The translations under genes and the position numbers were made by a program. From an uncultured Clostridia bacterium (lineage in GTDB: Bacteria > Bacillota > Clostridia > TANB77 > CAG-508), in assembly GCA_934184665.1 (NCBI GenBank), contig CAKPSX010000002.1:1-64000 (forward strand): DNA of 64,000 nt, written 5' to 3'. Under the pieces are notes generated by a model. It saw nothing but the letters and a program-made list of their open reading frames with translations, did not search any database and was not told where the DNA came from. Position 1 is the first letter of the stretch. Each line of letters starts with the position of its first letter. Below, piece after piece: positions 54,902 to 63,847 of the stretch.

Positions 54902-55426
54902 ATGAAAAGAAACAAAATGCTAGCAATAGCGCTAATAGTAATAATGTTAATGATGACTTTTGCAACAGCTGTATTTGCAACAACTTCAGATGAGTTAGGA
55001 AGCAAATTATATGCAAAAGGAAAAAAATATGGAATGACATCAGCAGATAAAGTGAAAATCGAAAGATTTTTATCAGAAAATCCTGTAACAGATGCAGAAG
55101 CTGATGCAATACTAGCAAAAGCAGATGAAGCAATAGCAATTGTAGAAGAATCAGGAGTAACTGATTTATCAAAATTAACAACAGCGCAAAAAAATCAATT
55201 AAAAGAAATAGCAAAATCAGCAGCTGAAATAGTAAATGTAACATTAGTTTTCAAAACATCATCAGTTGAAATATACAAAGATGGAAAATTAATTGAAACA
55301 GTCACAGCAAATAATGGAAAATTAGCATATACAGGAAATAACCTAAATATGATTTTAGTTGTTTCTACAATATCAATAATTGCCCTAGCAATAACTGTTG
55401 CAGCAAAGAGAACAAATGCAAAATAA
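54902..55426 (+). CDS. Surface protein with sortase sorting signal
   Basis: The 174-residue protein has a signal peptide (MKRNKMLAIALIVIMLMMTF, cleavage after about A26), a helical domain (about 30-115), and a short beta segment (VTLVFKTSSVEIYKDGKLIETVT). It ends in a sorting signal: LAYTGN at 141-146, a hydrophobic helix, and the basic tail KRTNAK. LAYTG replaces the usual LPxTG. The sortase gene overlaps its 3' end by 11 bp, so this is very likely its dedicated substrate. ATG 54902 is preferred because AAAGGAAG (54887-54894) lies 7 bp upstream. The helical domain is not recognised. Confidence 0.82.
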   Translation: MKRNKMLAIALIVIMLMMTFATAVFATTSDELGSKLYAKGKKYGMTSADKVKIERFLSENPVTDAEADAILAKADEAIAIVEESGVTDLSKLTTAQKNQLKEIAKSAAEIVNVTLVFKTSSVEIYKDGKLIETVTANNGKLAYTGNNLNMILVVSTISIIALAITVAAKRTNAK

Positions 55427-56036
55427 ATTTATGCAAGCATTGAAAGCAACTATTATGAGTATAATAGTTGCTTTATTAATTACAGGATTGCTAGTATTAG
55501 GAATATACCTATTTTTGGGGCAAGAAATAGGAGATATTTTCTCATTAGTAAACAAAGTATCAATAACAGATACTAAAAAAGAACAAGGAGAAACAAAATT
55601 AAGTGCAGACAAAAAAGTATTAGAAAATTATCCAGAATATGGAACAAAATATGCAACACTTGAAATAGATAAAATAAATGTTAATTTACCAGTATATTAT
55701 GGAGATACATTAGATGTACTAAAAAAAGGAGTAGGACATTCAAGTGGAAGTTATTTCCCAGGAGAAGGTGGCTCAATAATTTATATGGGTCATAATTCAA
55801 AAAAAATGTTCAGAAGATTTTCAGAATTACAAAAAGGAGATATTATAAAAGTAACAACAACATATGGAGAGTATAATTATAAAATATATGATATGCAATT
55901 AATAAAAGAAACAGAGATAGACAAGCTACCAATTCAAAAAGATAAAGAAATATTAATGGTATATACATGTTATCCATTTAACAATGTTGGCTATGCAACA
56001 CAGAGATATGTGGTATATGCAGAACTAGAAAAGTAG
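55416..56036 (+). CDS. Class D-like sortase
   Basis: The 206-residue transpeptidase has one N-terminal membrane helix (about 13-34) and the sortase domain (about 75-206). The catalytic residues are H126 in YMGHN, C185 in VYTCYP and R197 in TQRYVVY. The motif ATLEIDKINVNLPVYYG and the TCYPF context fit class D. It would cleave the T-G bond of the LAYTGN signal of the upstream gene and attach it to the cell wall. ATG 55416 is used; an in-frame TTG at 55398 is possible. Neither has a strong ribosome site, which suggests coupling to the substrate gene. Confidence 0.9.
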   Translation: MQNKFMQALKATIMSIIVALLITGLLVLGIYLFLGQEIGDIFSLVNKVSITDTKKEQGETKLSADKKVLENYPEYGTKYATLEIDKINVNLPVYYGDTLDVLKKGVGHSSGSYFPGEGGSIIYMGHNSKKMFRRFSELQKGDIIKVTTTYGEYNYKIYDMQLIKETEIDKLPIQKDKEILMVYTCYPFNNVGYATQRYVVYAELEK

Positions 56037-56063
56037 AAAAATAAAAAACGAAAGGAAAATGAA

Positions 56064-56912
56064 ATGAAAGTATTAACAAATATAATTAAATTCATACTAG
56101 TTTCAATACTTACAATCTGCTTAATAGCAATTGGAATGATAACAATAGTTTATTCTACAATTTTAGACAAAACATATATTACAAGCAAACTAGAAGAAAC
56201 TAATTTTTATCAAGAAACATATGAATTAGTAAAATCAAATTTTGAAAATTATATATATCAGTCAGGACTTGATGAAGAAGTATTAAATGATATATGTTCA
56301 CAAGAAAAAGTTAAAAATGATATAAATATAATAATATCAAACATATATAGTGGAACAAAAGGTAAAATTGATACATCAGAAATAGCTGAAAACTTAAATG
56401 CAAATATAAATAAATTAGGCATAAAAAACAGTCAAAATCAAAAAGCAATAGACCAGTTTGTTGACCAAATATGTAATGAATATACAGAAACAATAATTCA
56501 TACAAACTATGAAAATAAGCTAAATAGTGAATATATAAAAATAGTTGATAAAGTAGTAAAATTAAACAATGTAGTAGTAGTGGCAACTATAGTTGTCATA
56601 ATATTATTGATAATAATGAATATAATAGGAGCAATGGCATCAAAGCTTATTCAAGACTTTGGAATTGCATTATTTGCAACAGGAGCATTTAATTTGACAG
56701 CATGCAGTATAGTGATGTCAAAAGTAAATATTGAGGGAATCAAGATTTTTAATGATACATTCTCAAAAGCAGTTGTAACAATAATAACAGAAGTAATTAC
56801 AAGAATAATGTCTTTAGGAATTGGTACAATGGCAATTGCAATAGCTTTAATAGTAGCATATGCGATGGTAAAAGTAAATAAGAAAAATAAAGAAGAAACA
56901 ACAGATAAATAG
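56064..56912 (+). CDS. Unknown membrane protein between sortase and capsule-control genes
   Basis: The 282-residue product has an N-terminal membrane helix (about 7-31), a 140-residue mainly helical outside domain (35-170) with several Gln, Asn and Lys-rich stretches, and three further hydrophobic segments (about 172-195, 203-222, 245-270), then a charged tail. I do not recognise the family. It lies 27 bp after the sortase and 30 bp before the chain-length regulator gene, so it is co-transcribed with both. A role in export or surface assembly is guessed from the setting. Confidence 0.7.
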   Translation: MKVLTNIIKFILVSILTICLIAIGMITIVYSTILDKTYITSKLEETNFYQETYELVKSNFENYIYQSGLDEEVLNDICSQEKVKNDINIIISNIYSGTKGKIDTSEIAENLNANINKLGIKNSQNQKAIDQFVDQICNEYTETIIHTNYENKLNSEYIKIVDKVVKLNNVVVVATIVVIILLIIMNIIGAMASKLIQDFGIALFATGAFNLTACSIVMSKVNIEGIKIFNDTFSKAVVTIITEVITRIMSLGIGTMAIAIALIVAYAMVKVNKKNKEETTDK

Positions 56913-56942
56913 GTGTACACCTATGAAAGGAATGAAATAAAA

Positions 56943-57662
56943 ATGGAAGAACTAGATTTAAAAGAACTATTACAATTATTCTGGGAAAAGAAAGTACAAA
57001 TAATACTTATAGTTGCTATATTTGCAGTAGTAGGTATTATTTACACAATGGGATTTATAGAACCTAAATATCAATCATCAACAAGATTGCTATTAACAAC
57101 AAATTCATCATCAGTAGCTGGTTCAGAATCAATAACTGCAACAGATGTGACTTTGAACTCAAAACTTGTATCAACATATAGTGTTTTAGTAAAAAGCCAA
57201 AAAGTAATAAGAGAAGTTATATCAAACTTAGAAATAAACGTAGATGAGGCAGACATTAGAAAAAATGTTACAGTTAGTGCTGTATCAGATGCAGAAGTCA
57301 TAGAAATAAAAGTTAAAAATACAGATCCTGTATTGGCAGCTAAAATAACAAATGAAATAGCAAAAGTATTTATCGAAAATGTAAAAGAATATTATGGCAT
57401 TGAAAATGTGCGTGTAGTAGACACTGCTGAAGTACCAACAGCCCCATGTAATATAAATCATACAAAAGATGTTGCAATATTTGCATTTGTAGGATTAGTA
57501 TTATCTGCAATATATGTATTAATTGTAAATATGCTTGATACAACAATAAAATCAGAAGAAGATATAGAAAAAATACAAGGATTAAAAGTATTAACAGAAA
57601 TTCCAATATATGAAACACCAGATGATAAAACAAAAAACAAAGGAAAAAGGAGGAAAGTGTAA
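56943..57662 (+). CDS. Wzz/CpsC-like chain-length and kinase-activating protein
   Basis: The 239-residue protein has two membrane helices (about 20-40 and 175-195) flanking an extracytoplasmic domain that starts EPKYQSSTRLLLTT. The C-terminal helix is followed by a cytoplasmic segment with VNMLDTTIKSEEDIEKIQGLKVLTEIP, the typical contact to the tyrosine kinase encoded next. It sets polymer chain length and activates the kinase. ATG 56943 with AAAGGAATG upstream is chosen over an upstream ATG. The kinase starts on the base after its stop codon. Confidence 0.93.
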   Translation: MEELDLKELLQLFWEKKVQIILIVAIFAVVGIIYTMGFIEPKYQSSTRLLLTTNSSSVAGSESITATDVTLNSKLVSTYSVLVKSQKVIREVISNLEINVDEADIRKNVTVSAVSDAEVIEIKVKNTDPVLAAKITNEIAKVFIENVKEYYGIENVRVVDTAEVPTAPCNINHTKDVAIFAFVGLVLSAIYVLIVNMLDTTIKSEEDIEKIQGLKVLTEIPIYETPDDKTKNKGKRRKV

Positions 57663-58715
57663 ATGAAAAAGGAATTAATAGCACATAAAGACCCAAAATC
57701 TCCTGTTTCTGAAACATTTAGAACATTAAGAACAAACATACAATTCATGAACTCTAATAAAGAATTAAAAACATTATTAATTACATCAACTGTGCCAGGA
57801 GAAGGAAAAAGCTGGATAGCTTCAAACTTGGCAGTTGCATTTGCACAAGCAGGAAAAAAAGTAGTATTAATAGATGCAGATATGAGAAAAGGCAGATTAT
57901 ATAACATATTTGGTGTATTACCAAGACCAGGTTTATCAAACTATCTTTCAGGAATAAGTGAAATTAATCAAGATAGAACAAACTTGCTAAATTACATAAG
58001 AGAAACAGAAGTTCCAAACTTATATATTATGCCAGCAGGCAATATTCCGCCAAATCCATCTGAATTGCTTATAACATCTCGTATGACAGAATTATTAGAA
58101 AAACTAAAACAAGAAAGTGATTTAATAATAATTGATGCAACACCATCAAAATTGGTAACAGATGCTGTAATCTTATCAAGAATAGTTGATTCAACAATTA
58201 TTGTAACAGCACATAATCAAACTAAAAAAGATGATTTAGACAAAGTTGCAAAAGATATCAAAAATGTAGGCGGAAATGTTATAGGAGTTGTGTATAATAA
58301 AATACCAATATCAACTAAAAAGTATAATCAAACATATTATTATGCTTCAAGACAATCAAATACACAAGCAAAGGCAAGATATGAAAAGCAAATAAAAGAA
58401 GAAGTTGGCAAAATAACAGAAGATATAGCAAAAATAGATGAACAAAATAAAACAGTAGAAAATATTAATGAAAATCAGGAAATAAATAAAAAAGAACAAA
58501 CATATACCGAAATTAATACCGAAACTCCAACAACTTATGAACAAGAAGAGATTGTAAAACCTATAGGAAATATTGAGGTGCCAAAAGGCGTTCAAAACAA
58601 TATAGACGAATCAGCAAATAATGTTGATAAAACAGCGCATGAAAAAACAGAAGAAATATTAAAAGAATTTAATGAATATCTAAAAAGAGAAAAAAGAATG
58701 AAATACAATAAATAA
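57663..58715 (+). CDS. CpsD/CapB-like tyrosine kinase
   Basis: This BY-kinase controls capsule assembly by cycles of autophosphorylation. Motifs are the start KSPVSETFRTLRTNIQFM, Walker A TSTVPGEGKSWIASN (about 42-56), Walker A' VVLIDADMRKG and Walker B DLIIIDATPSKL. The tail from residue 215 contains a YYY cluster and is unusually long (350 residues total; 230 is common), ending in acidic and Asn-rich, probably disordered sequence with scattered tyrosines. The usual C-terminal Tyr cluster lies inside this tail. The gene begins on the base after the Wzz-like stop codon. Confidence 0.92.
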   Translation: MKKELIAHKDPKSPVSETFRTLRTNIQFMNSNKELKTLLITSTVPGEGKSWIASNLAVAFAQAGKKVVLIDADMRKGRLYNIFGVLPRPGLSNYLSGISEINQDRTNLLNYIRETEVPNLYIMPAGNIPPNPSELLITSRMTELLEKLKQESDLIIIDATPSKLVTDAVILSRIVDSTIIVTAHNQTKKDDLDKVAKDIKNVGGNVIGVVYNKIPISTKKYNQTYYYASRQSNTQAKARYEKQIKEEVGKITEDIAKIDEQNKTVENINENQEINKKEQTYTEINTETPTTYEQEEIVKPIGNIEVPKGVQNNIDESANNVDKTAHEKTEEILKEFNEYLKREKRMKYNK

Positions 58716-58725
58716 GGAGAATATT

Positions 58726-59430
58726 ATGATAGATTTTCATTCACATATATTACCTAATATTGATGATGGCTCTAGAAATATGGAACAAACTGTAGAAATA
58801 TTGAAAGAAGCTAAAAATGCAGGATTTAATAAAATAATATCAACATCACATTATATGGAAGAATATTATAATATTGATGAAAAGCAAAGAAAAAAACTAA
58901 TAGAAGAAGTAAAAGAACAAAACCAAGGAATAGAATTGTTCCTTGGTAGTGAAATTTATGTTACTGGGAATATTGTTGAATTATTAAAAAATCAAAAAGC
59001 ATCAACAATAAATAACTCAAAATATGTTCTGTTTGAATTACCTTTAAACACAAAAGAGATAATAGCAAAAGAAGTAATATATAGATTAATAGAAAATAAT
59101 TATGTGCCAATTATTGCACATCCAGAAAGATATAAATATGTTCAAGAAAATATAGAATATATTATGGAACTTGTGGGTATGGGCGCATTACTTCAATCTA
59201 ATTATGGAAGCATAATAGGAATGTATGGAAGAAAAGCAGAATCTACTGTAAAAAAATTATTAAAAGAAGATTCTGTTCAATTTCTTGGCTCAGATGTTCA
59301 TAGAGAAAAACAGGTTTATGACAAAATACCTAAAATATTAAAAAAACTCAATAAAATTGTTTCAAAAGAAAAAATAGATGAACTTACAATAATTAATCCG
59401 CAAAAAGTTTTAAATAATGAAGAAATATAA
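58726..59430 (+). CDS. CpsB/CapC-like PHP tyrosine phosphatase
   Basis: The 234-residue PHP-domain phosphatase reverses the kinase encoded upstream. Metal-binding residues are in MIDFHSHILPNIDDGS, TSHYMEEYY, IIAHPERY and FLGSDVHRE. Its GSEIYVTG and YVLFELPL segments are family-typical. AAGGAG lies 7 bp before the ATG. It is the last gene of the operon, which ends at the terminator at 59431. Confidence 0.94.
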   Translation: MIDFHSHILPNIDDGSRNMEQTVEILKEAKNAGFNKIISTSHYMEEYYNIDEKQRKKLIEEVKEQNQGIELFLGSEIYVTGNIVELLKNQKASTINNSKYVLFELPLNTKEIIAKEVIYRLIENNYVPIIAHPERYKYVQENIEYIMELVGMGALLQSNYGSIIGMYGRKAESTVKKLLKEDSVQFLGSDVHREKQVYDKIPKILKKLNKIVSKEKIDELTIINPQKVLNNEEI

Positions 59431-59455
59431 AAGGCAGGAGCACATCTCCTGCCTT
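59431..59455 (+). terminator. Terminator of the capsule-control operon
   Basis: AAGGCAGGAG (59431-59440) and CTCCTGCCTT (59446-59455) form a perfect 10-bp stem with a 5-base loop immediately after the phosphatase stop. The following T run is short. Confidence 0.82.
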
Positions 59456-59574
59456 TATGTATGCTTAAACTAAAAACATATATAAAATCAAGAAAAATAC
59501 TTCTGCCAATTATATTATATGCGAAAATCACATAAATATACATCATTATTAGTGAATAATCCTAATTAGTAAAA

Positions 59575-59781
59575 CTATTTGTTAGCCATATTGTTTTCAA
59601 CTTGTTGAATCATTTTTCTAACCATATTACCACCTATTTTACCAGCGTCTTTTGCTGATATATCACCATTATATCCATCTTTTAAAGTTACACCAACTTC
59701 ACTAGCTACTTCATATTTGAATTTATCTAAAGCACTCATAGCTTCTGGAACTAATTTTTTGTTAGTATTTGAGTTTGCCAT
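59575..59781 (-). CDS. Alpha/beta-type small acid-soluble spore protein
   Basis: The 68-residue SASP coats DNA in dormant spores and protects it from UV and heat. Family features are ALDKFKYEVASEVGV with the GPR protease cleavage region, GYNGDISAKDAGKIGGNMVRKMIQ, the DNA-binding segment, and the short polar tail. GCAGGAGGTG (59788-59797) lies 6 bp before ATG 59781. A forespore promoter should lie in 59798-59911, but I cannot define one with confidence. Its presence is firm evidence for endospore formation. Confidence 0.95.
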   Translation of the reverse strand: MANSNTNKKLVPEAMSALDKFKYEVASEVGVTLKDGYNGDISAKDAGKIGGNMVRKMIQQVENNMANK

Positions 59782-59983
59782 GCTTTTCACCTCCTGCTAT
59801 ATATAACATTCTTAGAAAAAAACTATTGCTTTTTCTAAATATATGATGTACAATTTTTTGTGAAAATAAACAGGAAAAATTTTGTAAAAACAAAAGAAAT
59901 GAGACAAAAGCTTGAAAAAACAAATTAACAAAAAATTAAAAGTCAAAAAAGATACTTCAAAAACAGAAAGGAATGTTAATAAT

Positions 59984-60868
59984 ATGTATAGATTAGTAGC
60001 TATAGACTTAGATGGAACAATGTTAAATAGATATGGAATTGTAACAGAAAAAACAAAGCAAGTAATAGAACAAGTACAAAAAAATCAAATAGAAGTAATA
60101 ATAGCATCAGGTAGACCGATAGATTCAATAAAAACAATTGCCAAAGAAATTAAAAGTGAAAATTATTTTATATCAGGAAATGGAGCTATATTATATGATA
60201 TAAAAAAAGATGAGATTTTATACGAAAATACATTAAAAAAAACGAAAGTTTTAGACATAATAAAAATATGTGAAGAAAATAGCATATTTTATAATATTTA
60301 TACAGAAAAAGAAATAATATCAAAAACTTTAAATTACAATGTCCTATATTATTATAAAGAAAATCTAAACAAAGATGAAGAAAATAAAACACATATAAAT
60401 ATAGTTGAAGATATATATGATTACATCTTAAACAGAGACGAAAAAATAATAAAAATAACAATATGTGATAATAATCAAACAATATTTAATTCTATAATAA
60501 GAAGATTGAATGAAATAGGTGAGATAGAAGTATTAGATGTATCACACATGTCACGTAAAACAATAAAGCAGGGAACAGAAGATATTGCAATAGAGTATTT
60601 TTATACTGAAATTTCTGCAAAAAATGTAAATAAATGGAATGCTTTAGAATTTTTAGCAGAAAAAATGAATGTAAAAAAAGAGGAAATTATTACAATTGGA
60701 GACAATATAAATGACAAAAAAATGATAGAGTGCGCAGGCCTTGGCATAGCTATGCAAAATGGTGCTCCAGATGTTCAAAAAATAGCCGATTATGTAACAG
60801 AGAGTAATGATAATGATGGAGTTGCAAAAGCCTTGGAAACAGTGCTTTTAAAGCTAATATTACAATAA
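59984..60868 (+). CDS. Cof-type HAD phosphatase
   Basis: The 294-residue product belongs to the Cof/IIB HAD hydrolases. Motif I is AIDLDGTMLNRYG with the nucleophilic Asp, motif II is IIASGRPI, the C2 cap follows, and motif IV is ITIGDNINDKKMIECAGLGIAMQNGAPDVQKIADYVTES. It dephosphorylates small metabolites such as sugar phosphates or flavin precursors; the true substrate cannot be told. ATG 59984 is preferred because AAAGGA (59967-59972) lies upstream; an in-frame TTG at 59912 is possible but adds a lysine-rich extension. Confidence 0.88.
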   Translation: MYRLVAIDLDGTMLNRYGIVTEKTKQVIEQVQKNQIEVIIASGRPIDSIKTIAKEIKSENYFISGNGAILYDIKKDEILYENTLKKTKVLDIIKICEENSIFYNIYTEKEIISKTLNYNVLYYYKENLNKDEENKTHINIVEDIYDYILNRDEKIIKITICDNNQTIFNSIIRRLNEIGEIEVLDVSHMSRKTIKQGTEDIAIEYFYTEISAKNVNKWNALEFLAEKMNVKKEEIITIGDNINDKKMIECAGLGIAMQNGAPDVQKIADYVTESNDNDGVAKALETVLLKLILQ

Positions 60869-60898
60869 TATTACAATAATATTAAGTTTATATTACAA
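60860..60898 (+). repeat. Four 11-bp-phased direct repeats upstream of the Tad-like operon
   Basis: TTACAA occurs at 60860-60865, 60871-60876 and 60893-60898, with a weaker TTAAGT at 60882-60887, so the period is exactly 11 bp. The first copy overlaps the end of the HAD gene. They end 13 bp before the -35 box. Phased hexamer repeats are typical for OmpR/PhoP-type regulator boxes. The protein is not known. Confidence 0.6.
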
Positions 60899-60911
60899 TA
60901 CGTGAAGCTTG

Positions 60912-60940
60912 TTGATTTTAATCGTAAAAAGGTGTAAAAT
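60912..60940 (+). promoter_or_regulatory. Promoter of the Tad-like operon
   Basis: TTGATT (60912-60917) and TAAAAT (60935-60940) have a 17-bp spacer, ahead of the AAGGAGGA ribosome site at 60973-60980. Phased repeats lie directly upstream. Confidence 0.65.
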
Positions 60941-60987
60941 AATAGTGAATAACATGTAAAATCATGTTCAAAAAGGAGGAATTTAAA

Positions 60988-62235
60988 GTGGCAGTAAATC
61001 CAATGCAAAGAAAAGCAAGAAATTCATTTTTATTAGGAATGATATTAACCTTATTGATTACAGGTATAATAATAGTATTATTATTTTTACAAATGAAAAA
61101 GTTAAATGATGAAAAAGTAGCAGAAGAGGCTGCAAAAGTCAATGTTTATGCAATAAATCAAGATGTTAAATCAGGACAAATAATTACAACAGACATGTTT
61201 ACAAAAATACAAGTAAACAAAAATACAGTACCATCTAATGCAACATCTATGGATAGTGTAATATCTACATGGACATTACAAACTAAAGATGGAAAACAAA
61301 TAGAAGTTGACGAAAATGGTCTATATATTCAAGAACCTGATAATATTGAAGAAGTTACTAAAGGTGATAATAATCAATATACAAAATTAAGTGATGGCAA
61401 AACAGTAACATTAAGAACTGAACCATATACTGACCAAATCAGTGAAGATGAAACACGTTATTTAATAGAAACAACAGAAGACGCTAAAACAGGTACAACA
61501 AGAGTTTATGAAGACATTAACACAGGTAATTGCTATATATATATAATAAATTCAGGAAAAGCAGAGAGAAAATACATAGATTTAAATGATGTTGCTATAT
61601 TAGCAAAAGTTGATATGAATAAAAACACTATTATTACAAAAGACATGATAGTACAATCAAATGCAGTTGTTACAGATGATGTTAGAGTTGAAGAATATAA
61701 CATGATTTCATTACCAGCAGATTTAGCAACAGATGATTATATTGATATAAGAATTATGTTCCCAAATGGAGAAAACTTTATAGTTGTATCAAAGAGACAA
61801 GTTGATATTCCAAAAAATGATGATGGAACATATATATCAGATACAATAAGAGTACAACTAAATGAAGAAGAAATACTAGCAATGTCAAGTGCGATAGTAG
61901 AAGCATATGGAGTAAATGGAACAAAAATATATGCAAACAAATATGCTGAACCAGGAATCCAAAGTCCAGCACTACCAACATATACACCAAACTCAGCAGT
62001 AACAGCATTAATAGAAGCTGATGCAAATATATTAGATAAAGCATCAGAGGGATTAAGAACTAGATATTCAGATTCAGCAAAACAAATAAGAAATTCATAT
62101 ATACAAAGCGAAATAAATAAAATGGATTCAGAAGAATATAATCAAAATATTCAAGAAAAAACAAATACATCAATAACAAACTCAGAAGCAGCAAGAAAGT
62201 TATATCTTGAAACATTAACTGGAACAGGAAATTAG
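60988..62235 (+). CDS. CpaB-like SAF domain protein (Tad pilus assembly)
   Basis: The 415-residue protein starts at GTG 60988 (AAGGAGGA at 60973-60980). A cytoplasmic basic N-terminus precedes one membrane helix (about 13-34), then the SAF domain start VYAINQDVKSGQIITTDMFTKIQV. The core is interrupted by a polar insert of about 100 residues (roughly 95-195, with KTGTTRVYEDINTGNCYIY), and the domain resumes with VDMNKNTIITKDMI and an RcpC-like part. A long helical tail (about 330-415) is unusual for CpaB. CpaB/RcpC proteins work in the outer part of Tad pili assembly; in a Gram-positive the role is less clear. Confidence 0.78.
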   Translation: MAVNPMQRKARNSFLLGMILTLLITGIIIVLLFLQMKKLNDEKVAEEAAKVNVYAINQDVKSGQIITTDMFTKIQVNKNTVPSNATSMDSVISTWTLQTKDGKQIEVDENGLYIQEPDNIEEVTKGDNNQYTKLSDGKTVTLRTEPYTDQISEDETRYLIETTEDAKTGTTRVYEDINTGNCYIYIINSGKAERKYIDLNDVAILAKVDMNKNTIITKDMIVQSNAVVTDDVRVEEYNMISLPADLATDDYIDIRIMFPNGENFIVVSKRQVDIPKNDDGTYISDTIRVQLNEEEILAMSSAIVEAYGVNGTKIYANKYAEPGIQSPALPTYTPNSAVTALIEADANILDKASEGLRTRYSDSAKQIRNSYIQSEINKMDSEEYNQNIQEKTNTSITNSEAARKLYLETLTGTGN

Positions 62236-62275
62236 AATATAACAATATCAAACCATCAAAGAAAGGATGAAAAAG

Positions 62276-62962
62276 ATGATAAGAGTGGGATTTATAGGAG
62301 CATATGATAAAACAAGCTTGATATTAAGCATAGCAAAAGTTTTAAGCAAAGCAGGAAGAAAGGTTTTAGTTATAGATAGTACTATAAAACAAAAATGCAA
62401 ATATGTAGTACCAGCTATAAATCCGACTAAATCATATATAACCGAATTTGATGGTATTGATGTTGCTGTAGGTTTTGAATCATTAAAAGAAATTGAACAA
62501 TATATAGGTATAGATAGTGCAGAAGAATTAGAATATGATATCATACTTATAGATACAGATACTTATGAAGGAACAGTTAATTTTGCATTACAAAGTGCAG
62601 AAAAATTATATTATGCAACTTCATTTGATTTATATTCTTTGAAAAAAGGAATAGAAATAATAAAACAATTAGATATACCATTACATATGACAAAATTATT
62701 TTACTCAAAAGAAATGCTAAAAGAAGAAGAAGAATATTTTGACTATTTGGCTTTAGGAGTAAAAGTTATATGGAATGAAGAAAAACTATATTTTTTACTA
62801 GAAAATGGAGATCAAGCAGCAATAATAGAAAATCAAAGATTAGAGAGAATTAAATTTAAAAATCTAAGCAATGTATATAAAGAAAATATTGCTTTTCTAG
62901 TAAATGATATTGATAACAAAATTGAAGAAAAACAGATAAAAACAATAATGAAAAATCTTTAA
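62276..62962 (+). CDS. Degenerate ParA/TadZ-like protein
   Basis: The 228-residue protein has a ParA/MinD-like start, IRVGFIGAYDKTSLILSIAKVLSKAGRKVLVIDS, but the P-loop is broken (GAYDKTS). A later strand EYDIILIDTDTYEG takes the Walker B place. It may act as a structural partner for the next, better-preserved homologue. ATG 62276 is chosen because AAAGGATG (62260-62267) is 8 bp upstream. It lies 40 bp after the CpaB-like gene and 14 bp before the next gene. It resembles the ATPase part of the protein at 13871. Confidence 0.72.
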   Translation: MIRVGFIGAYDKTSLILSIAKVLSKAGRKVLVIDSTIKQKCKYVVPAINPTKSYITEFDGIDVAVGFESLKEIEQYIGIDSAEELEYDIILIDTDTYEGTVNFALQSAEKLYYATSFDLYSLKKGIEIIKQLDIPLHMTKLFYSKEMLKEEEEYFDYLALGVKVIWNEEKLYFLLENGDQAAIIENQRLERIKFKNLSNVYKENIAFLVNDIDNKIEEKQIKTIMKNL

Positions 62963-62976
62963 TAAGGAGAACAAGA

Positions 62977-63843
62977 ATGTCAATTGTAGCATTTTGGAAT
63001 GATGATAAAGAGCAAACAGGAAAAACATTAGCATCTGTAGCAGTTGCAACAAGGATGTCAATGGAACGTAACTTTAAAATCTTGTTAATATCAACAGCAT
63101 ATAAAGATCCAACAATGGGAAATTGCTTTTTCGAAAAAAGGACAGAAAAGGTAAAAGGTCTTTTTATGGGAAAAAACAACTCTATAGCAGTAGAAAATGG
63201 CATTGAAGGATTATCTAAATTAATCAGTAGCAATAAAATTCAACCAAACATAATTACTGACTATACAAGAGTTGTGTTTAAAGACAGATTAGAAGTTTTA
63301 AGCGGATATATTGGAGCTAAAGATAAAACAGATGTAGAAAATTATAGAGACTATAAAAAAATTTCAGAATCATATATTGAATTAATAAGATTAGCAAATA
63401 TGTATTATGATATGGTTCTAGTAGATGTTGACAATAGATTAGACCCAAATGTAAGAAAAGAAATAATAGAAATATCTCATGTTAATGTGTTTGTTTTAAG
63501 TCAAAGACTAGTAACATTACAAAGATATATAGATTTAAAAAATCAAAAAATAGATGTTTTAGGACAAAAATGTATTCCAGTTATAGGTAAATATAACAGA
63601 AACTCAAAATACAATAAGAAAAATGTCATGAGATATCTTGGAGAAAAAAAAGATTTGAATATAATACCATATAGTACATTATTCTTTGAAGCAGCAGAAG
63701 AAGCAAATGTCACAGAGATGTTTTTAAAATTAAGAAACATTAAAGACACAAACGATAGTAATTACTTTTTTATGGAAGAAGTACTTAAATTAACAAACAA
63801 TATTATAGACAGAGTACAAGAATTGCAAAAGAAAATGAGGTGA
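62977..63843 (+). CDS. ParA/TadZ-like ATPase
   Basis: The 288-residue protein has SIVAFWNDDKEQTGKTLASVAVATRMSM, a deviant Walker A that keeps the GKT lysine and threonine and has a lysine six positions before GKT. YYDMVLVDVDNRLDPNVRKEI is Walker B-like. FVLSQRLVTLQRYIDL is the next family-typical strand and helix. It lacks the N-terminal receiver-like domain of classical TadZ. Its place between the CpaB-like gene and the next membrane protein suggests Tad-like pilus localisation. Confidence 0.78.
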   Translation: MSIVAFWNDDKEQTGKTLASVAVATRMSMERNFKILLISTAYKDPTMGNCFFEKRTEKVKGLFMGKNNSIAVENGIEGLSKLISSNKIQPNIITDYTRVVFKDRLEVLSGYIGAKDKTDVENYRDYKKISESYIELIRLANMYYDMVLVDVDNRLDPNVRKEIIEISHVNVFVLSQRLVTLQRYIDLKNQKIDVLGQKCIPVIGKYNRNSKYNKKNVMRYLGEKKDLNIIPYSTLFFEAAEEANVTEMFLKLRNIKDTNDSNYFFMEEVLKLTNNIIDRVQELQKKMR

Positions 63844-63847
63844 GAAG

